Made by a program: the position numbers and the translations under genes
Notes under the pieces: model-generated
What the model saw: only the letters and a program-made list of their open reading frames with translations
The model's database searches: none
Told to the model about the DNA's origin: nothing
Shown: one piece after another, positions 1 through 24,211 of the stretch
Layout of the letters: every line of letters begins with the position of its first letter
Position numbering within the stretch: the stretch's first letter is position 1
Source of the DNA: Mesostigma viride
Lineage: Eukaryota > Streptophyta > Mesostigmatophyceae > Mesostigmatales > Mesostigmataceae
Assembly: GCA_009746045.1 (NCBI GenBank)
Contig: RPFO01000097.1
Span: 1,048,146 to 1,112,145, forward strand
Reading direction: 5' to 3'
Length of the DNA: 64,000 nt

Positions 1-772
1 TGTCCCATCGCAACCCACTGGCAAACTTGTGAGTGCCCCGCACCGGCGATGCGGCGAGACCTGGACCTTTAGTAGTCAGACACAACTCAGTGCTTGAGGC
101 CGGATGATGCGGGACTATCTGTACTCCGCGCCCGCATAATTGAAAAGTAGAAATGGGCTGTCATCTGCAATGAGCACCGATGTGGGCTGTGCAGGCGGGC
201 TTATTAGGACTGGCCAACCAGGTAGACACCTCGACCGACGACCTACATATGGCAGGGCCCCCTTGTCCCGCCGCAACCCACTGGCAATTAAACTTGCGCG
301 CGCTCCGCACCAACGCGGCGCGGCCCGGACCTCTAATAATGTGACGCAACTGCTTGAGGATGCAGGGCTTCTGGGATTGTCTGCACTCCGCGCCCGCATC
401 ATAGACAAGGAGAAATGGGCTGCCGTCTACGCTAAGCGCCTTCCTGAGGGGCACGCTAGCTCCTGTTTTATCGATCCCCATGGGCCCTGCGGCCCATTGC
501 TATAGAATGCGCAGGGTAGAAGTCCTCAGGTGGAGGTTATTGCCCCTAAGGCCGCTAGTACACTACCCGGCACCTTGTCTGCCATTATAGTAGTAGAGGA
601 CAGCTCAGATGAGGATTATATCCCGGCCTCTAGTGACTATAATATGGTTGGGGCATGATGCATGATATTTGTAATTACTTTTGTGTAATTATTTTTTCTA
701 ATGATTCGCATAGTACTCCGTGGCATGCCCATCATTGCGCATGACACGCAAGTACTTACTTACTTGTGTACG
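1..772 (+). mobile_element. LINE-A 3' end (left-truncated by window edge)
   Basis: The segment holds the C-terminal end of a LINE reverse transcriptase ORF (motif LLEDAGLLGLSALRARI around 350-400) and a 3' UTR with the blocks TGAGGATTATATCCC, ATGGTTGGGGCATGATGCA and CTCCGTGGCATGCCCAT. It ends in a TACTTACTTAC tail near 755-772. The same 3' UTR order recurs in this window at 8730-8966, 2160-2337 and, reversed, at 50095-50360. That recurrence defines family 'LINE-A', a label used only here. Several frameshifts make the ORF non-functional. Confidence 0.8.
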
Positions 773-1365
773 TACTACGATAAACACCTTCCTGAGGGTG
801 TGCTCTTGTATTCTCCCCCGACAGGCCCCACGTACGGCACGACCCATTGCTATAGCCATGGTAGAAGTCCGCATGTGGAGGTTATTGCCCCTAATAAGGA
901 TAGCCGCTAGCTACACTTCCGCCTCATCTGCCATTACAAACAGTTACTAGAGGACTCATCAGCTCGGATGAGGATTATATCCCCATCTACAGTGACTATA
1001 CTACATCAATGACATCAATGAGACAGCCGGCCATGCAGCGCAGGCCAGAAATGTTGAGAGTCCAGACCATGGTGGCTCGAGCGTGCCATTATTTTATCCG
1101 CGTTTTCGAGTCGTTCAGGATGATGGATATGAAGCGGAGATGGAAACTTGTAGCCTTGTTCATTGAAACTATATAATTAAGGAGACAACTATATGGTTGG
1201 GGCATGCTCGATGCAGACGATATTTGTAACTTTCGTGTAATTTTTAAAAAGGAGATTAGCATAACTTACTCCGTGGCATGCCCATGCGCACTGCATGATG
1301 ACACGCAGGCTACACTTACCATTTCTTACTTATACACGCTTGGTTGATATAGATTCATTGACACA
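773..1365 (+). mobile_element. LINE-A 3' fragments, rearranged
   Basis: The segment starts exactly at the tail of the preceding copy with the coding end of LINE-A (ACCTTCCTGAGGG) and carries its 3' UTR. An interposed block at about 1010-1175 (GCAGGCCAGAAAT ... GAGTCGTTCAGG) recurs at 44782-44935. A second 3' end follows at about 1190-1335, with CTCCGTGGCATGCCCATGCG and a degenerate TTAC tail. There is no intact ORF. Confidence 0.65.
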
Positions 1366-2157
1366 CATACCGATGTGGGCCCTGCGGGCGGGCTTAGGAC
1401 TGGCCCGAACCAGGTAGACACCTCCTCCTATGGCAGGGTCCCCCAGTCCCGTCGCAACCCACGTACTGGCAAACTTGCGCCGTCTCCGGCACCGACGCGG
1501 CGCGACCCGGACCTATGTGGAACAATTGCTTGAGCTAGGATGCAGGGCTTGATCTGGGATTATCTGTTGTACTCCGCGCCAACATCATAGACAAGGAGAA
1601 ATGAGCTGCCGTCTGCGATGAGCACCTTCCAGTGGGGCATGCTCCTGTTTTCAGTCTCCCCACAGGCCCCGCGGCCCATTGGTAGAATGCAGGGTAGAAG
1701 TCCGCAGGTGGTCAGGTTAGTTGCCCCTGAGGATAGCTGCTACATGCTACCGCCTCGCCTTCCATTACAGTAGTATTTTTCTAATGAGATTAGCATAGTA
1801 GTACTCCGTGGCATGCCTGCAGTCCATGCGCATATGACATGCAAGTACAGTACTTCCTTCCTTCCTTCCTTCCTTCCTTCCTTCCTTCCTTCCTTCCTTC
1901 CTTCCTTCCTTCCTTCCTTCCTTCCTTCCTTCCTTCCTTCCTTCCTTCCTTCCTTCCTTCCTTCCTTCCTTCCTTCCTTCCTTCCTTCCTTCCTTCCTTC
2001 CTTCCTTCCTTCCTTCCTTCCTTCCTTCCTTCCTTCCTTCCTTCCTTCCTTCCTTCCTTCCTTCCTTCCTTCCTTCCTTCCTTCCTTCCTTCCTTCCTTC
2101 CTTCCTTCCTTCCTTCCTTCCTTCCTTACGTACGTACGTACTTACTTCCTTATTACA
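1366..2157 (+). mobile_element. LINE-A 3' end with expanded CTTC tail
   Basis: Another 3' portion of LINE-A: the C-terminal coding block near 1380-1640, then the 3' UTR and CTCCGTGGCATGCC at about 1805. Where other copies have a short TACTTAC tail, this one has a long CTTC array and then TACG and ACTT repeats to about 2150. Frameshifted and non-functional. Confidence 0.75.
1853..2126. repeat. (CTTC)n microsatellite, about 68 units
   Basis: An essentially perfect TTCC/CTTC tetranucleotide array of about 274 bp. It lies at the position of the LINE-A 3' tail, so it probably grew from the tail. The proline-, serine-, phenylalanine- and leucine-rich ORFs through it are repeat artefacts. Confidence 0.95.
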
Positions 2158-2337
2158 GTAGAGCTGGGCAGCTCAGATGAGGATTATATCCCGGCCTCTA
2201 GTGACTATATATGGTTGGTTGGGGCATGAGGCAGATCGACAATATTTGTAACTTTCGTGTAATTACTTTTTCTAATGAGATTAGCATAGTACTCCGCGGC
2301 ATGCCCATGCGCATGACACACAAGTATACTTACTTAT
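2158..2337 (+). mobile_element. LINE-A 3' terminal fragment
   Basis: Only the last ~180 bp of LINE-A: CAGCTCAGATGAGGATTATA, ATGGTTGG, GTAACTTTCGTGTAATTAC and CTCCGCGGCATGCCCATGCG, ending in ATACTTACTTATGG. It directly abuts the preceding copy's tail, giving a head-to-tail chain of 3' ends. The following 2338-2572 shows nothing recognisable. Confidence 0.75.
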
Positions 2338-2846
2338 GGTAATGATATAGATAGTATAATTGGCTATGCCCCCTGAACAGGATATTCTGTTCATCAGATT
2401 CAGCCGTGGTCAACCCAACCAAACGAATACTGAAGTTTGGAATCCGGAGTGGACAGGTGTGTACAGCTAGTACTCCCAGCACCATCATGGCAGCTCGATC
2501 ACGCAGTATATTTAGCACAGTTTCCGGCCGTGTTGTTACGTACGGCACACGAGTATCATACGTCTGACCCATTAATTAATTAATTAATTAAACACGTGCT
2601 CCCGTTGGGGATCGAGTCCCGGAGCACCGAAGTGCTTTTAATCCCTGTGTGTGCACAACAGGAGAAAGGGCAGAGACACCCAGTCTCCTTCATGCCTACA
2701 AGGCATGCCACAGCTGCATTCGGGCACGCTAGCTAAACGGACACGCTAACGATCCGGCAATCTGTGGGTGCAATAAGACCCATGTGAGCATGGCATAACA
2801 ATCAACGAGCGTGGGCAAGTTTAAAACTGATCGAAGCCAGGACGTA

Positions 2847-2992
2847 TAGTAAGTAAGTAAGTAAGTACTTGCGTGTCATGCGCAAAGGCATGCCACGGAG
2901 TACTATGCTAATCTCATTAGAAAAATAATTACACAAAAGTTTAAACAAATATCGTCTGCATCATCCCCCAACCGTTAAGCACTCTAGATGGA
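2847..2992 (-). mobile_element. LINE-A 3' fragment with 10-bp target duplication
   Basis: A 146-bp insertion with a GTAAGTAAGTAAG tail and the LINE-A 3' terminus in reverse. It is flanked by direct copies of CCAGGACGTA at 2837-2846 and 2993-3002. The uninterrupted site is present once in the plus-strand LINE-B copy near 38715-38730 (TACGTCCTGG). This shows target-primed insertion of a severely 5'-truncated LINE-A. Confidence 0.9.
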
Positions 2993-3161
2993 CCAGGACG
3001 TAGCATGGCTGTACAAGGACTAAGCTAAGGCAATGGCTGGTTGTGTACCGTGTGTAGGCGGTGCACGTGGCTAGGTATGGCACAGCTAGGCAAACATTCT
3101 AAGCATGGCTGCCATAGCGGCAGTGACTACCAATGGGTACAAGCTAGGGCTACAAGCTATT

Positions 3162-4268
3162 CTAGCCCGCTGGGGGCGTCCACATCTTGTGGTTGATCAT
3201 CAGATCCCCGCCCCTCCAGTACACCTTGGGCTTCTGGGGGTCCTGCTTGCGGCGGAGGTATTCAGGCCACAGGTCACGTCGCTGCTGCTGCTGAGCGGGG
3301 GTCAGGTCGTCGTCCAGCGTTCAGGACGTACGTGAGGTCGTGCAACCGCTTGCGACGAGAGAGGAACCGCTGCTTGTCCGCACGGGAGGGGAAGGTGAGC
3401 AGGACTGGTGGGGAAGCCGCCTTGTCCCGTGAGTGGGGAAGGCCGTGGCACCCACGCAGTTCTACCTCACCTACCAGGCCCATGAGGGTAAGGAGCTGGT
3501 CCTTAAGCTCGTCGGCAAGGGAGGTTGATGCCTCACCTGGAGTTCTGGGGGAAACGACGCAGCACCACCCGGCAGTCGCGACGGGCGCGGTCGGTGGCCT
3601 CCCGGCCGTTGTTGAGCCTGGCGAAGGTCTTCAAGCTCCTGGAGTTTCGTAGCGATGGCGTCGGTGGTGGAGGCGGTCGCTGTCCGCAGCAGGTCCGCAT
3701 AGGAGAGGGGCGGGAGGTCACCAGCGTCCAGCATCCAGCCGGGCCCCGGCTGGGATGCGATGGTGGCCGTCTGCTCTGCTATCTTTGGGACCTGTGAGGC
3801 CAGGGCCTCGGTGTGGGCGGTGATGGCTTCAAGCTTCTTCATGAGCACGCCGCACTTGCCCTCCACCTGGTTTAGGCGAGAGACAAGTGCAGCGTGCGTC
3901 TCAGATGCCTGCGCCGCGGTGTGCAGCGTCGTGAACTGGGGTTGGAGCTTGTGGACGACCTTGGTTTCCACATTGGAGACCCGGGCCTCCACCGTGTTGA
4001 GCGTCGTGTTCAGCGAGGTCAGCTTCTCGGCCAACGGCCAGGTCACGTGCTCCTCCAGCACTGCTCGGATGTCATCCTTGCAGAGGAAGGAAGCCGATGT
4101 GGCTGTCGGCCGCGCAGGCTGGGCTGCATGGGCGCGGATCTTGGCGGCGATTTTGTCCATAGGTAGCTGGAAGAAGCTGCACAGGATGGCGAGGCCGGCG
4201 GTGCTTGAGCTCTGACCTGGCAAAGAATGCCTCCTGGTTGTCGGCGGGGATGGGCCCTGTGGCCCCAT
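3162..4268 (-). pseudogene. LINE-B ORF1 protein (nucleic-acid-binding), frameshifted
   Basis: The N-terminal two thirds read as one frame (about 3600-4268), with a long helix-forming, heptad-like stretch (motifs LAEKLTSLNTTLNTVEARVS and VHKLQPQF) that looks like a coiled coil. The rest continues in other frames, with RRFPQ, then FPSRADKQRFLSRRKRLHDL, then LTPAQQQQRRDLWPEYL and YWRGGDLMIN. That order (coiled coil, RRM-like core, basic C-terminal domain) is typical of L1-type ORF1 proteins that bind element RNA. At least two frameshifts, near 3600 and 3310, break it. The stop is at 3162-3164, just before the 3' UTR. The family assignment is by architecture; the exact clade is unknown. Confidence 0.7.
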
Positions 4269-4400
4269 GGAGCTTGCAATCCTGAGCTAAAAAACGCACT
4301 ATTTCGGCGCATTCTTTTGTGGTAAGCTGCAGCCTGGCAGTTGCTGAAAGAAAAGCGGTCGTAATCTGGCCCATTCATACGTGTCATTCATACGTCATTC

Positions 4401-5394
4401 ATACGTGCCCCCATCACTTAACCCACGGGTTAATATAAAGACTTAGCCTAGAAGCAACAAATTCAATGATTAACTTAATGGTTCACATGGCTATCACACC
4501 ATGACTCTGGACCGTTATAGTAGGCCTTTAGAGCCAGAGTTGGTTAATTCGGCGCTAGGAGTTCAATGAGTTCATTGCACCTTCGTCCTTCTTGTTTCTT
4601 CCCCCCAAACCTGCCGCTCCGCTACTCAGACTCTGCTACTCTAGTTGGCCTACCAAGCTGTTGTACCAACGGCCAACGCGGGTGTATCCAATGATGCAAC
4701 CGTACATATGTCCCTGCTGAGTATCTTTGTTTCTTGTATGTTTGTGATGGCATGCTGTTCAGTGTCCTGGCCCTCGGCCATTTCCAAATCTCTGCTGCCC
4801 ATGTGCAGCGTGGGCAACAACAACAACAAGATGAATGACGGTGGTAACTTCTGACGGCCGAAACCCAAAAATTGTGGTGGGCGCGACGCTGACCGGCCTC
4901 AAGAAGTCTTTCTCAGTGACACAAAATTCGATTTTTCAGGGGCCCTTGGGTCCCTAAGAGTTTACGAAGCTAGCTAGTTTCCAGGAACCTGCCGGCTGTC
5001 CCCGCCCCCCGGCAACTGTGATTTGTTGCCGGGGCGGGGCCGGCTGTGCCAAAAAGTATAAAATGAGCACTGCTTGCAAGCTTGCATGGTGAAGTCGGCA
5101 ATTAGCACTGCACCTGTGCTGCTAGCAGTGGCGAAAAGCCTGCAGGCGTCGCGCCGCGCCGCGCCGTTAATTGGCCTAGGGGAACGTGTAGCGATTGCTA
5201 CGACCAGGCCGCGCCGCAAAAAAAGTAGCCGTACTTTTGATGTAACTACGGCGGGACCTTTCGTACGGTAGGATACGCGTAAATATGGCGGGGGGGTGCC
5301 GTACGAAACAACACGGATCTCCGATCGAATTACTGGCAGCAATAGTCCGCGGTAAAGAGCTTTTTTGCAGTAACTTGGGCTGTAGCTTTGGACG
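4401..5394. other. No recognisable gene
   Basis: About 1 kb with only short ORFs and no domain, repeat family or splice structure that I recognise. A GC-rich inverted stretch with arms CCCGCCCC and GGGGCGGG lies near 5005-5040. Confidence 0.5.
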
Positions 5395-5476
5395 CACTGA
5401 TATGATTTTTCTGATCAGATTAGCATAGTACACTGAGCATGCCTCTGCGCATGACACGCAAGTACTGACTTACTTA
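5395..5476 (+). mobile_element. LINE-A 3' terminal fragment
   Basis: Carries TTTTTCTGATCAGATTAGC, GCATGCCTCTGCGCATGACA and a TACTGACTTACTTA tail, i.e. only the last ~80 bp of LINE-A. A tRNA-like block GGATCAGGAGACC follows at about 5490. Confidence 0.7.
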
Positions 5477-5616
5477 ATTGGGACGCCTTCGGATCAGGAG
5501 ACCAATATAGCCGCGGAATCTATGCCAGGGGTACTAGTTTGAAACCTGCTCGAGCTACATAAATTTCGCATTTTCTTCGCGCCCCTGCTCTAGGCAGCAT
5601 ATCAGTAGTTTACGAT

Positions 5617-5901
5617 TTGCTGCTTGCCTCGACGACAAAATGGGGCTGCCCCCTAATGCACTGTATTCAAGTGCTCTCGGTCATTGTCGGCTACGCCCCA
5701 CACGCTGGGCACCCTGCCGAAGACCGCGAAGCGTTTTTCAACCTGTTGCTTGACCTTGAGCGACAGATCCCATGTAAATACATCGTTGCCATCTTGGTGG
5801 ATCCCAAATTATGCGACCCGGCTGCCTGTGGGCCGCGGGGGCCGGTGCATGCACGCACCGCGCCTAACCGCCGACAGCAATGCCAACACCCCCCCCCTTG
5901 A
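5617..5901 (+). pseudogene. LINE-A endonuclease fragment
   Basis: The peptide VIVGYAPHAGHP followed by DREAFFNLL matches the central part of an APE-type endonuclease of LINEs, where a YAPH motif precedes the helix that ends in D-x-N. The segment stops being coherent after VDPKLCD, where a functional enzyme would have the GDxN loop. Truncated and frameshifted. Confidence 0.55.
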
Positions 5902-7340
5902 GCAACTACTCACTGAGGGTGACTTGATGCAGCTGCCAATACGCTCAGTGTTTGCTAAGCCGCTTGCATGATGTGCTATAGTGTCAGACCTTTGTCGGGG
6001 CCCCGTGCGCAGGGCGGCTGGCTCGGTACTCCGGCCCCGCCGGCGGTGTGTTTGCTTGGACTACATACTTGTGCGCAAGTGCTGCATGGCGTTCTTCCGT
6101 CATCGATGCCCATACGCTGACCACCCCTGAGTGTCGCATCGGATCACCGCATGGTTACCGCATTGACCTTGCACCTGTATATACGTCTTCAGGCCCCCAA
6201 GCGCCCGGCCGCCCGGCGCCCCCGCCCCCGCCCTGATTGGACCTGCATGCCTACGCCTCGTCCGCGGGCGCCGGGAGAAGTGGTCCGAGGTGGAGATTCG
6301 CCGCGATGCAATCAGGTCTGCCTCAGTTCGTGGCTGCGCAACCTTTGATGCACCTGGATGCCGAATGCCGCATGGATCTCACGCCCCCCTACGGGCTACG
6401 AACTGTTCATGCGATCCGTGGATCTAAGTTGCATGGCTCTCAGCTAGCTGCTCCAGGCTGAGCCATTAGCCCCGCGCCCGCCCAGCCCCGCTATTATACC
6501 TGCGCAATGCTTGGGTGGTCGCCGCCTGGCAGGCGCTTATTATACATATATACTAGTAGTACAGGCCCGCCGCCGGGGGGAGGACATGTACCCATACCAT
6601 GAGCGGCTTACCCAAGCATATACTGCCGCACACGCGAAGGAGGTGGAGACACTTGCCGCCGAGATCAATCGCCACACGGCCGCCAACCAGCACAAGGCAG
6701 CATGGCGGTCTCTCGACTTTCTCACTGGACGCAGGGACACGCAGACTTGGCTGACATCCCAGGCACCCCCAGTGAACGCCTTGAGCTTTGGTTACTGAAG
6801 CTCCCATGCAGGCCAAACTATCGGGGGCAGCCTCCTGGACCACTCCCCTCGCTCGACCCTGCTGCCGCTGCACGCCAGTGCGGCTAGCCGCGGCGGACCT
6901 ATTGAGCCCCCGCAGGCGCCCACCCGCGATCGAAACGGACTACTTGGTCCCACCGCTCTCCGGCCCCCTGGCTGGTGGATGGCCCCCACGATGAGTGGAC
7001 CCGGCCGCGGGAATGGGCTGCTGCCATCTCCACCCTCGATCCGCAACGATGCTGCCATGGGAGTGGACAATACTGATTTCACCGGAGGTGGCAATAAGAT
7101 GCCCGTGAGCTTGACCCCTTGCTCCGGGGTGTTTGCAACCGGATTCTACGACATGGCCTCCCCCCGCCGATGTATTGGAAGACCGCTGTCCGGGTCATGC
7201 CGGCTACAAGGGCAAGGGGTCCGCCGCGGACACCGGCAACTACTGCGGCGTATGCCTCCAGAGCTGCGTGCTTCAGTGAATGAGTCTTCATGCGTCTCCT
7301 GCTGAACCTCATGCGTGCCAGCCTCGATTCCCATTTAGGT

Positions 7341-8727
7341 TCAAGTCCCAGATGGGCTTCCGTGTTGGTCGCAATTGTGTTATGATGGTCACCATGACTG
7401 CGCGCCGCCTGATCGAGGAAGTGGGCCGCCTGGCCCCTGGCCTCTTACCATTGCTATTGATCTTCGTGGATTACACCAATAAGGCATTCGATACGGTTAT
7501 ATGGGACGCCCTCTGGGTCGGTCCTCCACCTGTTCTGTGTCCCATCGTACATTGTTGAGATCATCCACCAGTTCGATCTATGAAGGGTCCCAAGCCCAGG
7601 TCCGTACCACTGACGGCGTCAGTCTGGCATTCCCCCTGCACACCGGGGTGTGGCAGGGCTGTGTGCTCTCCCCGCCATATCTATTCATCATTGTGGTGGA
7701 CTATATTTTGAGGCGTGCACAAGCCCGCTTCGCCCGGGTAGAGGGGCGCCCGCCGGGGATCGAGGTCACGGAGTACGCCAGCTACGGCGGGGTTGACCCA
7801 CCCTACCGCCTGAGCGATCTGATCTACGATGATGACACGACGCTCGTGGAGACCCCGGAGTCCGCCCAACTCTGGATAGATGGCTTGTCACTGGAAGCGC
7901 GGGCGATGGGGCTTATTATGATCAGCAAGCAAACGGAGGTCATGGCCATCGGCTTCCACGCTGGGACCACCCCACCCACCCTCCTCCTGCTGGACGGCAG
8001 CCCCGTCCCCCCGGCGACTCGCTTCAAGCTCCTTGGCAGCTGGCTCCCCTCCACGGCCGACGACAGCAACACCCGCATTGGCCAGGCCTGGGCGGCCCTC
8101 CGCCGCCTCGACAGGTTCTGGACATGTCGCTACCTGAGTGAGCGGCGCAAGCGCATTCTGTTCAAGGCCCTTGTCGTCAGCATCCTCCTTTACGGCTGCG
8201 AGGCGTGGACCCTGGACCAGGCGCTGAGCAAGCAGCTTGACGGCACAGTCACTCCAATGCTCTGTCACATCCTCGGCGTCTGCTACCAAGAGCGCCGCAC
8301 CCGGGCCAGGCTCTACTGCGAGCTCCCTCTTGTCAACCATACCATCCGTCATCAGACACCGCCGCCTCCTCTTTGCCGGCCATCTTGCCCGTACAGACCA
8401 GGTGAACACCGATGTGGGCCCTGCGGGCGGGCTTAGGACTGGCCAACCTGGTAGACACCTCCTCCTATCAAGGATACAACCTGTGGCAGGGTCCCTTTGT
8501 CCCATCGCAACCCACTGGCAATTAAACTTGCGCGCGCCCCGCACCGACGCGGCGCGACCCGGACCTATGTGACACAATTGCTTGAGGATGCAGGGCTTCT
8601 GGGATTATCTGTACTCCGCGCCCACATCATAGACAAGGAGAAATGGGCTGCCGTCTGCGATAAGCACCTTCCTGTGGGGAATGCTCCTGTTTTCTCCCCA
8701 TGCACGGGCCCCGCGGCCCATTGGTAG
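7341..8727 (+). pseudogene. LINE-A reverse transcriptase, broken
   Basis: The frames contain, in order, QMGFRVGRNCV, FVDYTNKAFDTV (motif A, with an extra residue compared with the minus-strand copy), VWQGCVLSP (motif B), then LIYDDDTTL where the minus-strand copy has the usual Y-A-D-D, then KLLGSWLPS and SILLYGCEAWTL of the thumb and C-terminal region. The longest single frame is 7501-8436. Frameshifts near 7480 and 8350, and the altered active-site loop, make it non-functional. Its relative at 50230-52616 is colinear. Confidence 0.85.
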
Positions 8728-8966
8728 AATGCAGGGTAGAAGTCCTCAGGTGGAGGTTATTGCCCCTGAGGCCGCTAGTACACTACCGCCTCGTCTGCCA
8801 TTACAGTAGAGGACAGCTCGGATGAGGATTATATCCCGGCCTCTATTGACTATATGGTTGGGGCATGATGCAGACGATATTTGTAACTTTCGTGTAATTA
8901 TTTTTCTAATGAGATAAGCATAGTACTCCGTGGCATGCCCATGCGCATGACACACAAGTACTTACC

Positions 8967-9276
8967 TAAGTGCTTTCAAAATGCTTCACTTGCCTTGACA
9001 CACGAATATACAGGAAAATCTACTCAGGACGATGATGGGCACACAGACATCACCATCTGTGTGTGCATAGCTAGCAGCCAGGCATCTTTCATGGGCATGC
9101 AAGAGCACACTGCAGCCACCCATGAGTTGTGACCTCTACCCCCTGTATTGCGGGCATATGAGAAAACTGGGCACACGGCCCCGAGCAACTCGCGGGCTGG
9201 TTTGAGCTTGGCAGGTGGCTTCATGACACATTCACCATTTGGTTAAACCCTAAGGCAGGAATGGTTTAGGAACGGC
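8967..9276. other. Intergenic, between LINE-A tail and EFHB 3' end
   Basis: About 310 bp with no repeat or ORF that I recognise. It should contain the EFHB 3' UTR on the minus strand. No clear TGTAA-type polyadenylation signal was identified. Confidence 0.4.
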
Positions 9277-23715
<14,439 letters not shown>

Positions 23716-24211
23716 ATTCTAACAAGTATCAAGTAGCGGCACATCTCCGTTTCTGACAACAACGTTGCTGCAGGCCACAACGGAAATGGAAAGAGAGATT
23801 CGCTGATACTCATTCCCCATTTTACATCTCTGATGTATCATCAAATGGTCTATAGATCATCAGGAGAGCAACAATATCAGGCCGGAAGCCTGCGCGGAAG
23901 TCTATGAAATATCTTACAACGTCCCCAAATATCCAAGCACAGTGGATATATAGTGACCCCAGCGGCAATGCGCGGCAAAACTGTCGCATGCCGGCCAGGG
24001 CTGCGTCACTCGTTCGTCAGGCGGGGTTGAGCACTCGAGCTGCTCGAAACGTAAGACCGCATATACCAGCCGGAGACTGAAGCGGGGACACTGCACGCTC
24101 GACAAAGGGATTTATTGAGCATTTTGGTAGGCGTGTGCGAAACAGAGTTCAGCATTGTCAACTCTTTTTATCCGCCCACCGTCCACGATTTTTTCCCCTT
24201 CATCCACAGCC
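23716..24211. promoter_or_regulatory. Presumed bidirectional promoter, EFHB and DHDPS
   Basis: About 496 bp separate the proposed EFHB start codon (minus) and the DHDPS start codon (plus). No coding potential or repeats were recognised. A shared promoter is inferred from the head-to-head layout only; no specific element is claimed. Confidence 0.45.

Larger units (their letters stand above)
2573..4400 (-). mobile_element. LINE-B ORF1-only element
   Basis: Read on the minus strand, the element has a coiled-coil ORF1 (below), then about 550 bp of 3' UTR, then the hairpin with arms GTGCTCC and GGGAGCAC, then a TTAATTAA tail at 2573-2592. No reverse transcriptase lies between ORF1 and the tail. 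The same order occurs at 36860-38970 and 40630-41672, so it is not a random deletion of this copy. The 3' UTR is interrupted by a LINE-A fragment. The 5' limit near 4400 is approximate. Confidence 0.75.
5590..8966 (+). mobile_element. LINE-A, longest plus-strand copy
   Basis: It keeps the order expected of a non-LTR retrotransposon: endonuclease remnant (5617-5900), linker (6240-7100), reverse transcriptase (7341-8260), C-terminal region (8260-8727), 3' UTR, and tail TACTTACCTAAG at 8955-8966. Many frameshifts and stops show it is dead. The 5' end is uncertain and no target duplication was found. Confidence 0.8.

Noticed and set aside
1813-2229. Long Phe-Leu-Pro-Ser ORF
   Set aside because: Translation of a CTTC microsatellite; no unique sequence.
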